NCBI RefSeq assembly: GCF_000730645.1
Contig: NZ_BBIU01000031.1
Location: forward strand, 1-36,911
Source of the DNA: Pseudomonas parafulva NBRC 16636 = DSM 17004
GTDB taxonomy: Bacteria; Pseudomonadota; Gammaproteobacteria; Pseudomonadales; Pseudomonadaceae
Reading direction: 5' to 3'
DNA: 36,911 nucleotides
Part shown: positions 29,894 to 36,911 of the stretch, in pieces
Layout: every line of letters starts with the position of its first letter
Position numbering within the stretch: position 1 is the first letter of the stretch
The notes under the pieces: generated by a model
Told to the model about the DNA's origin: nothing
Database searches by the model: none
What the model saw: the letters and a program-made list of their open reading frames with translations, nothing else
Program-made: the position numbers and the translations under genes

Positions 29894-30994
29894 TTACACG
29901 TTGAAGCGGAAGTGCATCACGTCGCCGTCTTTGACGATGTAGTCCTTGCCTTCCAGGCGCCATTTACCGGCTTCCTTGGCACCGCTTTCACCTTTGAACT
30001 GGATGAAGTCGTCGTAGGCCACCACTTCGGCGCGGATGAAGCCCTTTTCGAAGTCGGTGTGGATCACGCCAGCAGCCTGGGGGGCAGTAGCGCCGACGCG
30101 AACGGTCCAGGCACGCACTTCCTGCACACCGGCAGTGAAGTAGGTTTGCAGGTTCAGCAGCTCGTAGCCGGCGCGGATCACGCGGTTCAGGCCAGGCTCT
30201 TCCAGGCCCAGGGCCTCCAGAAACATGTCCTTTTCTTCGCCGTCGTCCAGCTCGGCGATTTCAGCTTCGATCTTGTTGCACACCGGCACCACGACCGCGC
30301 CTTCTTCTTCGGCGATGGCGCGCACCACGTCCAGGTGCGGGTTGTTGTCGAAGCCGTCTTCAGCCACGTTGGCGATGTACATCACCGGCTTGCTGGTGAG
30401 CAGGTGGAAGCCACGGATAACGGCTTTGTCCTCGGCGCTCATGTTCTTCATCAGGCTGCGCGCAGGCTTGCCTTCGGTGAAGTGCGGGATCAATTGCTCA
30501 AGGATGGCCTTTTGCGCCAGGGCTTCCTTGTCGCCGCCCTTGGCATTGCGGGCCACTTTCTGCAGCTGTTTCTCGCAGCTGTCCAGGTCGGCGAAGATCA
30601 GTTCGAGGTCAATGATCTCGATGTCACGCTTGGGGTCGACGCTGTTGGAGACGTGAATCACGTTTTCGTCTTCGAAGCAGCGCACCACGTGAGCAATGGC
30701 GTCGGTTTCGCGGATGTTGGCTAGGAACTTGTTGCCCAGGCCTTCACCTTTGGAAGCGCCGGCGACCAAGCCCGCGATGTCGACGAACTCCATGGTGGTC
30801 GGCAGGATGCGGTTGGGCTTGACGATTTCCGCCAGTGCATTCAGGCGCGCATCGGGCATCGGCACGATGCCGCTGTTCGGCTCGATGGTGCAGAAGGGGA
30901 AGTTCTCCGCCGCGATGCCAGACTTGGTCAGGGCGTTGAACAGGGTGGACTTGCCGACGTTGGGCAGGCCGACGATGCCGCAATTGAAACCCAT
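29894..30994 (-). CDS. ychF: Ribosome-associated ATPase/GTPase YchF (OLA1 homologue)
   Basis: A universally conserved Obg-family P-loop protein that binds ribosomes and prefers ATP. At 366 residues it is of standard length. It has G1 GLPNVGKST (9-17), G3 VDIAGLVAGASKGEGLGNKF, and a specificity motif NKIE in place of the usual NKxD, which is the mark of YchF. A C-terminal TGS domain (TAGVQEVRAWTV, then FEKGFIRAEV) follows. It lies 24 bases after pth and is last in rplY-pth-ychF. Pairing of pth with ychF is widely conserved. Confidence 0.97.
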   Translation of the reverse strand: MGFNCGIVGLPNVGKSTLFNALTKSGIAAENFPFCTIEPNSGIVPMPDARLNALAEIVKPNRILPTTMEFVDIAGLVAGASKGEGLGNKFLANIRETDAIAHVVRCFEDENVIHVSNSVDPKRDIEIIDLELIFADLDSCEKQLQKVARNAKGGDKEALAQKAILEQLIPHFTEGKPARSLMKNMSAEDKAVIRGFHLLTSKPVMYIANVAEDGFDNNPHLDVVRAIAEEEGAVVVPVCNKIEAEIAELDDGEEKDMFLEALGLEEPGLNRVIRAGYELLNLQTYFTAGVQEVRAWTVRVGATAPQAAGVIHTDFEKGFIRAEVVAYDDFIQFKGESGAKEAGKWRLEGKDYIVKDGDVMHFRFNV

Positions 30995-31018
30995 GGGTAT
31001 TCCCCTCTCTAAAGGAAA

Positions 31019-31603
31019 TCAGGCCTTCTGGCTGTGCAGCTCGCGCATGGCCTTGGCGAAGTCGCCGGCCAGCACGTCCGGCAGCACGCCGAGGGCAAAA
31101 TCGATGCTGGCGTCGAGCTTCTCCTGCTCGGCGCGCGGCGCGCGGCCCAGGACGAAGTTGGAGACCAGTTTGGCGTCACCCGGGTGGCCGATGCCAAGCC
31201 GCAGGCGGTGGAAGTCGTTCTGGTTGCCGAGCTGCGCGATGATGTCGCGCAGGCCGTTATGCCCGCCATGGCCACCGCCGCGCTTGAGCTTGGCAACGCC
31301 GGGCGGCAGGTCGAGTTCGTCATGCGCCACCAGGATGGCCTCCGGTTTGATCCGGAAGAAATTGGCCAATGCCGCCACGGACTGGCCGCTGCGGTTCATG
31401 TAGGTGGTGGGGATGAGCAGGCGAACATCGTTGCCCTGATGGCTGAACTTAGCCGTCAGGCCGAAATATTTTTTGTCAGCGGCGAGCGAAACACGCTGGG
31501 CGCTGGCAATGCGTTCTACGAAAAGAGCCCCTGCGTTGTGCCGGGTCTGTTCGTATTCGGGGCCGGGGTTACCCAGGCCGACGATCAACTGGATGGCGGT
31601 CAC
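31019..31603 (-). CDS. pth: Peptidyl-tRNA hydrolase
   Basis: Frees tRNA from peptidyl-tRNA dropped by ribosomes. The 194-residue product has N12 in VGLGNPGPEYEQTRHNAG with catalytic H22, then TTYMNRSGQSV, HDELDLPPG (catalytic Asp) and GGHGGHNGLRDI. All the active-site residues of bacterial Pth are present. It begins at GTG 31603, 79 bases after rplY and 24 before ychF, and is probably cotranscribed with both. Confidence 0.97.
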   Translation of the reverse strand: MTAIQLIVGLGNPGPEYEQTRHNAGALFVERIASAQRVSLAADKKYFGLTAKFSHQGNDVRLLIPTTYMNRSGQSVAALANFFRIKPEAILVAHDELDLPPGVAKLKRGGGHGGHNGLRDIIAQLGNQNDFHRLRLGIGHPGDAKLVSNFVLGRAPRAEQEKLDASIDFALGVLPDVLAGDFAKAMRELHSQKA

Positions 31604-31629
31604 GTCAGGGGCTCTTCCTTGGGGTTGTT

Positions 31630-31658
31630 GGGTTACAGGGCGCGCGGCACTGTAACCC
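31630..31658. other. Hairpin between rplY and pth
   Basis: GGGTTACAG (31630-31638) and CTGTAACCC (31650-31658) form a perfect 9-bp stem with an 11-base GC-rich loop. No T-run follows on the minus strand, so it more likely sets mRNA processing or partial termination inside the operon. Confidence 0.5.
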
Positions 31659-31682
31659 GATCAACACCGGCGTGCGAGTGGA

Positions 31683-32282
31683 TTACTCGGCAGCGCCTTC
31701 TTCTTCAGCTTCAGCGGAAACGCGCGGGGCGTGAACGTTGGCAACTGCTTTGTCATCACCGTGGGCCAGAGCAACGAACTCTACGCCTTTCGGAGCTTTC
31801 AGGTCCGACAGGTGGATGATGGTGCCGATTTCGGCGTTGGCCAGGTCCACTTCGATGAACTCAGGCAGGTCCTTCGCTTCGCAGGAAACTTCCAGCTCGG
31901 ACTCAACGTGCGAAACTTCGCCGCCTTTCTTGACCGGGGCTTCTTCGTTGATGAAGTGAACCGGTACTTTGGCGGTCAGTTTCTGACCAGCCACAACGCG
32001 GATGAAGTCGGCGTGCATGATGAACTGCTTGGCCGGGTGGCGCTGCATGGCCTTGATGATGACGTTTTGCTTGGTGCCATCAACGTTCAGTTCGATAACG
32101 TGGCTGAAGGCAGCTTCGTTTTCGAACAGTTTGGCGATTTCCTTGGCCACGATGGTCAGGGATTGAGCTTCTTTACCACCACCGTAAACAACGGCTGGGA
32201 TGCTGGCGGAGTGACGCAGGCGGCGGCTCGCACCTTTCCCCAGGTCAGTACGCGCTTGGGCGTTCAGAGTGAAATCAGTCAT
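31683..32282 (-). CDS. rplY: 50S ribosomal protein bL25, long CTC-type
   Basis: Binds 5S rRNA in the large subunit. The start is ATG 32282 (TDFTLNAQARTDLGKGASRR), with GGAG upstream, giving 199 residues; a longer reading to 32342 has no support. The N-terminal L25 domain (1-92) is followed by the C-terminal TL5/CTC domain seen in many bacteria but not E. coli (94 residues). The acidic tail ends AEAEEEGAAE. It comes first in rplY-pth-ychF, after the prs terminator, so its promoter must lie in 32283-32340. Confidence 0.95.
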   Translation of the reverse strand: MTDFTLNAQARTDLGKGASRRLRHSASIPAVVYGGGKEAQSLTIVAKEIAKLFENEAAFSHVIELNVDGTKQNVIIKAMQRHPAKQFIMHADFIRVVAGQKLTAKVPVHFINEEAPVKKGGEVSHVESELEVSCEAKDLPEFIEVDLANAEIGTIIHLSDLKAPKGVEFVALAHGDDKAVANVHAPRVSAEAEEEGAAE

Positions 32283-32340
32283 TTTGTTTCTCCAAAATAG
32301 CCCCCCGAGGGCGTTTGCGACCAGCGCCAACGGGGATGGC

Positions 32341-32378
32341 AAAAAAGCCCCGCCCCAGCAACGGTGCTGGGGCGGGGC
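32341..32378 (-). terminator. Intrinsic terminator of prs
   Basis: GCCCCGCCCCAGCA (32347-32360) and TGCTGGGGCGGGGC (32365-32378) form a perfect 14-bp stem with a 4-base loop. On the minus strand TTTTTT (32346-32341) follows directly. It lies 24 bases after the prs stop and separates prs from rplY. Confidence 0.95.
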
Positions 32379-32402
32379 GCTTTTCGTCAGCGTGCGTTCC
32401 GC

Positions 32403-33344
32403 TTAGCGGAACATTGCGCTGATCGATTCTTCGTTGCTGATGCGGCGTACCGCTTCAGCCACAACCGGTGCGATATCCAGCTGGCGGATACGGTCACAGG
32501 CCTGAGCAGCGGCGGACAGCGGAACGGTGTTGGTCACCACCAGCTCGTCCAGTACCGACTTCTCGATGTTCTCGATCGCACGGCCCGACAGGACAGGGTG
32601 CGTGCAGTAGGCGTAAACCTTGGCAGCACCGTGTTCTTTCAGGGCTTTGGCCGCGTGGCACAGGGTGCCGGCGGTGTCGACCATGTCGTCTACCAGGATG
32701 CAGGTGCGCCCTTCGACGTCGCCGATGATGTGCATCACTTCGGAGTGATTGGCCTTCTCACGGCGTTTATCGATGATACCCAGATCGACACCCAGGGACT
32801 TGGCGACAGCACGTGCGCGCACGACACCACCGATGTCCGGGGAAACGATCATCAGGTTCTCGAAACGCTGGTCTTCGATATCATCGACCAGTACGGGCGA
32901 GCCGTAGATGTTGTCGACCGGGATATCGAAGAAACCCTGGATCTGGTCAGCGTGCAGGTCGACGGTGAGTACACGGTCGATACCCACGACAGTGAGCATG
33001 TCAGCGACGACTTTGGCGCTGATGGCTACACGTGCCGAACGCGGACGGCGGTCCTGGCGGGCGTATCCGAAGTAGGGAATCACGGCGGTGATTCGGGAGG
33101 CTGAGGAGCGGCGGAAGGCGTCGGCCATCACTACCAGTTCCATCAGGTTATCGTTGGTCGGTGCGCAGGTCGGCTGAATAATGAAAACGTCTTTACCGCG
33201 GACATTTTCATTGATCTCAGTGCTGATCTCGCCGTCGGAGAATTTACCGACAGAGACGTCACCGAGAGGGATATGCAGCTGACGTACCACACGTCGAGCC
33301 AGATCGGGGTTGGCGTTCCCCGTAAAGACCATCATCTTGGACAC
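32403..33344 (-). CDS. prs: Ribose-phosphate pyrophosphokinase
   Basis: Makes PRPP from ribose 5-phosphate and ATP, feeding nucleotide, histidine and tryptophan synthesis. The start is GTG 33344 (SKMMVFTGNANPDLARRVV), giving the usual 313 residues; the longer reading to 33419 runs into tRNA-Gln. Visible motifs are the ATP-site segment YFGYARQDRRPRSA, the VDLHADQIQGFF metal/ribose segment and the PRPP loop CILVDDMVDTAGTL. It lies 48 bases after tRNA-Gln, in line with ispE and lolB. Confidence 0.97.
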   Translation of the reverse strand: MSKMMVFTGNANPDLARRVVRQLHIPLGDVSVGKFSDGEISTEINENVRGKDVFIIQPTCAPTNDNLMELVVMADAFRRSSASRITAVIPYFGYARQDRRPRSARVAISAKVVADMLTVVGIDRVLTVDLHADQIQGFFDIPVDNIYGSPVLVDDIEDQRFENLMIVSPDIGGVVRARAVAKSLGVDLGIIDKRREKANHSEVMHIIGDVEGRTCILVDDMVDTAGTLCHAAKALKEHGAAKVYAYCTHPVLSGRAIENIEKSVLDELVVTNTVPLSAAAQACDRIRQLDIAPVVAEAVRRISNEESISAMFR

Positions 33345-33392
33345 GCGCAGTACCTGAAGGCTGAGGGTATACCTGGATGAGTATAAGGAAAA

Positions 33393-33467
33393 TGGCAGGG
33401 GCGGCTGGATTCGAACCAACGCATGGCAGGATCAAAACCTGCTGCCTTACCGCTTGGCGACGCCCCT
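33393..33467 (-). tRNA. tRNA-Gln (TTG)
   Basis: The minus strand begins AGGGGCGTCGCCAAGCGGTA and ends with CGCCCCT plus discriminator G and CCA. The anticodon arm CAGGTTTTGATCCTG gives TTG, and GGTTCGAATCC forms the T-arm. The 75-nt molecule sits only 20 bases after ispE and 48 before prs, so it is probably cut out of a polycistronic transcript. Confidence 0.95.
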
Positions 33468-33487
33468 GTATCTGTTGCTGCGAACGC

Positions 33488-34348
33488 TTATGCGCTCGAC
33501 TTCTTGACCAGACTTTGCAGCTTGCGATGCAACATCGAAATATTGCTTCCTTTCGCCACAAACCCTGTTTGGGTCGCTGAAAGAAGGGCCAGAACTTTAT
33601 CAGCTTCGGCTTTGCTTGGGAAGGCCCCAAACACACAACTTCCAGTGCCGGTAAGTCGAGCCTCTGTGAATTTGCCCAGTGAATTCAGCGCGTTGCGAAC
33701 TTCCGGGTAATTCTGCTCTACCACCGGTTGGCAGTCATTTCGACTGTTTCCCTCGGGAACGGGGCGCATCTTAAGGGGGAGAGAATCACGTGTCAACTGT
33801 GGATGCGAAAAAATTTCTGCTGTGCTGACAGACACTTGCGGCACAAGCACGACGTACCAGGGTTGCTCCGGGTCGACCGGGGTCAGTTGCTCGCCCACGC
33901 CTTGGGCGAACGCTGCATGGCCGCGTACGAACACCGGCACGTCGGCGCCCAGCGAGAGGCCCAGGGCAGCCAGGCGGTCTTCGCTCCAGCCCAGTTGCCA
34001 CAGGTGGGCAAGGCCCAGCAGGGTGGTGGCGGCATCCGAACTGCCGCCCCCGATGCCGCCACCCATGGGCAGCACTTTGTTCAGCCAGATGTCGGCGCCC
34101 AGCGCGGTGCCTGACTGCGCCTGCAGTTGACGGGCGGCACGCACGATGAGGTTGCTATCGTGCGGTACCGAAGCGATGTCTGTGTGCAGGCGGATAATGC
34201 CGTCGTCACGCAGGGCAAAGCTCAGCTCATCGCCGTGCTCCAGGAACTGGAACACGGTTTCAAGCTCGTGGTAGCCATCATCGCGGCGGCCAATGATGTG
34301 CAGCCAGAGGTTGAGCTTGGCCGGGGCAGGCAGGGTCAGCGTGCGCAT
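33488..34348 (-). CDS. ispE: 4-diphosphocytidyl-2-C-methyl-D-erythritol kinase
   Basis: A GHMP kinase of the MEP isoprenoid pathway that phosphorylates the 2-hydroxyl of CDP-ME. The 286-residue product has LPAPAKLNLWLHI with the active-site Lys (K11), the ATP loop LPMGGGIGGGSSDAATTLL (93-111), the active-site Asp in LGADVPVF (D136), and the C-terminal motif ARLTGTGSCVFGAF. It lies 4 bases after lolB. The window also has fsr: fosmidomycin blocks an earlier step of this pathway, but the two genes are far apart and no link is implied. Confidence 0.96.
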   Translation of the reverse strand: MRTLTLPAPAKLNLWLHIIGRRDDGYHELETVFQFLEHGDELSFALRDDGIIRLHTDIASVPHDSNLIVRAARQLQAQSGTALGADIWLNKVLPMGGGIGGGSSDAATTLLGLAHLWQLGWSEDRLAALGLSLGADVPVFVRGHAAFAQGVGEQLTPVDPEQPWYVVLVPQVSVSTAEIFSHPQLTRDSLPLKMRPVPEGNSRNDCQPVVEQNYPEVRNALNSLGKFTEARLTGTGSCVFGAFPSKAEADKVLALLSATQTGFVAKGSNISMLHRKLQSLVKKSSA

Positions 34349-34352
34349 GAAC

Positions 34353-34970
34353 TCAGTGCCCCAGCTGGCGCGGTTGCCAGTCCTTGACCACCAGGGTCAC
34401 GTCCAGGTCCTTGCCGTGCAGCTTTAGGCGTTCAGGCAGCCAGTAGCCGTTCTGTTCGGCGTAGCTCAGGTACTCGACCTGCCAGCCGTCCTGCTCCAGG
34501 CCGGCCAGGCGGCTGTCGCCGTCCAAGGTGAGCTTGCTCTTGCTGTCGGGGGCGGGCAGCCCGCGCACCCACCACACCAAGTGCGATACTGGCAGTTTCC
34601 AGCCCAGCTGCTCTTCCAGCAGGGCTTCGGGGCTGGTGGCTTCATAGCGGCCCTGGTTGGCCACTTCGAGCACCACGCCGCCCGGGCGACCGGTCAGGCG
34701 TGCTGCGCCGCGGCCCAATGGGCCGGCCAGGCGAATGTCGTAGTAGTCCTGACGCTGCAGCCAGAACAGGGTGCCGCTCCCGGAGTCGCGTGGAGCGCGG
34801 ATGCCTACCTTGCCATTGATCTGCCAGCCGTCGAGCTGGGTCAGCTGTTCTTTATGGGCCCGCCACTGTTGCGGGTCGCCTTGGCCCTGCAGGGCCTCGC
34901 GGCTACCGAAACCGGCGCAGCCTGCCAGCAGGGCGATGAGGGAGAAGGTAATGAAATGGCGCAATAGCAT
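34353..34970 (-). CDS. lolB: Outer-membrane lipoprotein insertase LolB
   Basis: Receives lipoproteins from LolA in the periplasm and places them in the outer membrane. It is a 205-residue lipoprotein with lipobox LLAGC (Cys at residue 18). The body follows the LolB pattern: WQINGKVGIRAPRDSGSGTL, RQDYYDIRLAGPLG, and a C-terminal WQVEYLSYAEQNGYWLPERL. It lies 4 bases upstream of ispE and 3 after the TPR lipoprotein gene, so it is tightly cotranscribed with both. Confidence 0.95.
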   Translation of the reverse strand: MLLRHFITFSLIALLAGCAGFGSREALQGQGDPQQWRAHKEQLTQLDGWQINGKVGIRAPRDSGSGTLFWLQRQDYYDIRLAGPLGRGAARLTGRPGGVVLEVANQGRYEATSPEALLEEQLGWKLPVSHLVWWVRGLPAPDSKSKLTLDGDSRLAGLEQDGWQVEYLSYAEQNGYWLPERLKLHGKDLDVTLVVKDWQPRQLGH

Positions 34971-34973
34971 GGT

Positions 34974-36704
34974 CTAGAGAGTCTCGGATCCGGTCAGGCG
35001 CAAAAGGGTCTTGCGCAGAATGGGGCTGTCGGCCTGGGCTTCGAAGCCCTTGGCCCAAACCTGGCGGGCCTCGCGGCGTTTGCCATTGGCCCAGAGCACT
35101 TCACCCAGGTGGGCAGCCACCTCATGGTCGGGGAAGCTGGCAAATGCCTGGCGCAGGTAGGCTTCGGCCTGGTCCAGGTTACCCAGGCGGTAATTCACCC
35201 AGCCCAGGCTGTCGAGCACAGCGGGGTCGTCCGGGGTCAGCTGGTGGGCCTTGTCGATCAGCTGGCGGGCCTCGGCATAACGGGTGGTGCGGTCAGCCAG
35301 GGTGTAGCCCAGGGCATTCAGGGCCATGGCGTTTTCCGGCTCACGGGCAATGATGGCGCGCAGGTCCTTTTCCATCTGGGCCAGGTCGTCGCGCTTTTCT
35401 GCCAGCATGGCGCGGGTGTACAGCAGGTTGAGGTCGTCGGGGTAGCGCTGGATGGCTTGCTGCAGCACTTGGTTGGCCTGAGCGTCCTTGTTGTTGTTGC
35501 TGTAGCTTTCCGATTCGATCAGGTACAGCTGAATGGCCTGCTCGGGCTGGGCCTCGCGGGCTTCGGCCAGCAGGCGTGACGCTTCGGTGCCCCGGCCGTT
35601 GGCGATCAGGATATCGGCCTGGCGCAATTGGGCCGCCAGGTAATCGGGGCCTGGGCCTACCAGGGCATATTCACGCAGGGCGCCGGCAGGGTCGTGCCGC
35701 TCTTCGCGAATGCGGCCCAGGTTCAGGTGCGCCGCATCGGTGTTGCTGTCGCGCTCGACCAGTTCCTGCAAGTAGCTCTCGGCCTCGTCCCAGTCTTTGT
35801 TCTCGAGGCAAACCAGTGCCAGGGAATAGCGCAGCTCGTCGTCCTCGGGGTACTGCTGGACCAGGCTGAGGAATTCACCCTTGGCGTCGGCGATGCGGTC
35901 CTGCTCCACCAGGGTGCGGGCATAGGTCAGGCGCAGGCGCTTGTCATCGGGGTTGTCGCGGATGGCCTTGCGCAGCAACGGCAGGGCCTCGGGGCCACGG
36001 TCCAGTGCTTGCAGCAGCCGCGCGCGCAGCAGTATGGGTGCGATTTCACCGTTTTGTGGCGGGTGCGATTCGAGCAGGTCCAGGGCTTGTTCGGCCTTGC
36101 CATCCTGGTTCAGCAGCAAGGCCTTGCCGAAGATCAGCTGGCTGTTGTCGGGGTATTTGGCCAGTAGCCGCTCGAAGCTGTGCAGCAGGCCATCGCGGGT
36201 GCTCTGGTCGGTTTCGGCAGCAGAGAGGGCCAGGAAGTCGAAATGGGTATCGCCTTGGCCCTGCAGCACCTTCTCCATATAGGCCATGGCGTCATCGTAA
36301 CGGCCGGCGCGCGCCAGCTGGATGGCGGCGGCGCGTTGGGCGTCGAGGTTCTGCGGGTCGTTGCGGGCCCACACCAGGGCGTTGTCCAGGGCGGGTTCGT
36401 CGGCGCCCAGGTATTCGGCGATGCGGTAGGCCCGTTCGGAAACGCCAGGGTCCTGGGTTTTCGCGGCCTGGTCGGTGTAGTTGGCCAGGGCGATATCGAA
36501 GCGGTTGCGTTGGCCGGCCAATTCGGCCACCAGCAGGCTATAGAGTGTGTCCTGCGTGAACGACCCATACACCATGGGCTTTTCGGCCTCGCGCTTGCCG
36601 GCTTCGGCGGCGGGGGGCTCGGCCTTTTGCGGGGCCAGGCTCTGGCAGCCCTGGAGCAGGGCGAAGGCAAGCAGCAATGCGTAAGGTCTGTTCATAGAGG
36701 GCAT
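34974..36704 (-). CDS. TPR-repeat lipoprotein
   Basis: A 576-residue exported lipoprotein with lipobox LLQGC (Cys at residue 20 from ATG 36704; ATG 36695 is an equally placed second start). It carries many tetratricopeptide repeats, for example the C-terminal units with ALNALGYTLADRTTRYAEAR, AVLDSLGWVNYRLGNLDQAE and EVAAHLGEVLWANGKRREAR. Such proteins act as scaffolds for protein complexes in the envelope; no enzyme motif is seen. It is the first gene of the leftward set TPR-lolB-ispE-tRNA-Gln-prs, an order I recall as conserved in pseudomonads. The link with lolB suggests a role in outer-membrane assembly, but that is inference. Confidence 0.9.
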   Translation of the reverse strand: MPSMNRPYALLLAFALLQGCQSLAPQKAEPPAAEAGKREAEKPMVYGSFTQDTLYSLLVAELAGQRNRFDIALANYTDQAAKTQDPGVSERAYRIAEYLGADEPALDNALVWARNDPQNLDAQRAAAIQLARAGRYDDAMAYMEKVLQGQGDTHFDFLALSAAETDQSTRDGLLHSFERLLAKYPDNSQLIFGKALLLNQDGKAEQALDLLESHPPQNGEIAPILLRARLLQALDRGPEALPLLRKAIRDNPDDKRLRLTYARTLVEQDRIADAKGEFLSLVQQYPEDDELRYSLALVCLENKDWDEAESYLQELVERDSNTDAAHLNLGRIREERHDPAGALREYALVGPGPDYLAAQLRQADILIANGRGTEASRLLAEAREAQPEQAIQLYLIESESYSNNNKDAQANQVLQQAIQRYPDDLNLLYTRAMLAEKRDDLAQMEKDLRAIIAREPENAMALNALGYTLADRTTRYAEARQLIDKAHQLTPDDPAVLDSLGWVNYRLGNLDQAEAYLRQAFASFPDHEVAAHLGEVLWANGKRREARQVWAKGFEAQADSPILRKTLLRLTGSETL

Positions 36705-36911
36705 ATAAATGGAGACTCACCGGCGGTCGGAGCATGATGACACAAGCGCGGTGGCAAACCCACCGGCCTGGGGTATCAAGCCAGGCTTCGCCTAAGAAGA
36801 CCACGCAGGCCGCATGGGGTTCGAACCAGGCTGCCATAGGGCAGCAGTTATCCTTGCCTGCGCTTTTGCTTTTTGCTTCTGAGCGCGCGAAAGCACAGGC
36901 GACGCAGATTG
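36705..36911. other. Upstream region of the TPR-lolB-ispE unit
   Basis: No gene is visible in these 207 bases at the right edge. They must hold the leftward promoter for the TPR gene and perhaps a rightward promoter for a gene beyond the window (hemA lies here in other pseudomonads, from memory). I see no clear -35/-10 pair. Confidence 0.4.

Noticed and set aside
1..36911. CRISPR array, prophage, integrase or IS element
   Set aside because: No regularly spaced direct repeats, no recombinase or transposase motifs and no phage structural genes are visible on either strand.

Overview
The window reads as a chromosomal segment of a Pseudomonas of the P. putida type. The evidence is a high GC content with strong G/C third-position bias, REP-type palindromes built on a TGTGGGAGCGGGTT core, FecI/FecR/FecA-type iron signalling modules, and a core gene order (mksFEB, psi subunit-rimI, elongator tRNA-Met, ychF-pth-rplY, prs, tRNA-Gln, ispE-lolB-TPR lipoprotein) that I recall from pseudomonad genomes. 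No phage, IS transposase, CRISPR array or rRNA is visible.

Left core part (1-9.5 kb). The condensin operon mksF-mksE-mksB runs leftwards and ends at a REP palindrome. Divergent from it is a replication/translation pair: the cryptic pseudomonad HolD (psi of DNA polymerase III) and RimI. These are followed by a small periplasmic M15-type peptidase whose 3' end overlaps a convergent LysR regulator. The LysR gene is divergent from a LysE/RhtB exporter. Next comes a ChpS/ChpB (MazEF-like) toxin-antitoxin pair with palindromes in its promoter, then a shared bidirectional terminator and tRNA-Met with a near-consensus promoter.

Accessory part (9.6-29.8 kb), lying between tRNA-Met and ychF. It holds an orphan FecR with its own Fur-like box; the fosmidomycin exporter Fsr; a second MFS transporter whose long leader carries a 45-codon ORF and a hairpin; a complete leftward fecI-fecR-receptor module; an alkylation repair pair (short AlkA-type glycosylase and full-length Ada); and a large DUF3772/MscS channel. 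It continues with a leftward NTF2-like/NCS1 permease/aldehyde dehydrogenase cluster of unknown substrate, a 255-bp palindromic REPIN-like element, and a second complete, rightward fecI-fecR-receptor module.

Right core part (29.8-36.9 kb), all leftward. A TPR lipoprotein, lolB, ispE, an embedded tRNA-Gln and prs appear to form one transcription unit ended by a perfect 14-bp-stem terminator. They are followed by rplY-pth-ychF, ended by a second strong terminator.

Nothing here is clearly a wholly new system. The most rewarding leads are the orphan FecR, which lacks the twin-arginine motif its two neighbours carry; the possible leader-peptide attenuator before the second MFS gene; the 255-bp nested palindrome; and the uncharacterised NTF2/NCS1/ALDH gene set. 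Homology statements come from motif recognition by eye, not from database searches.
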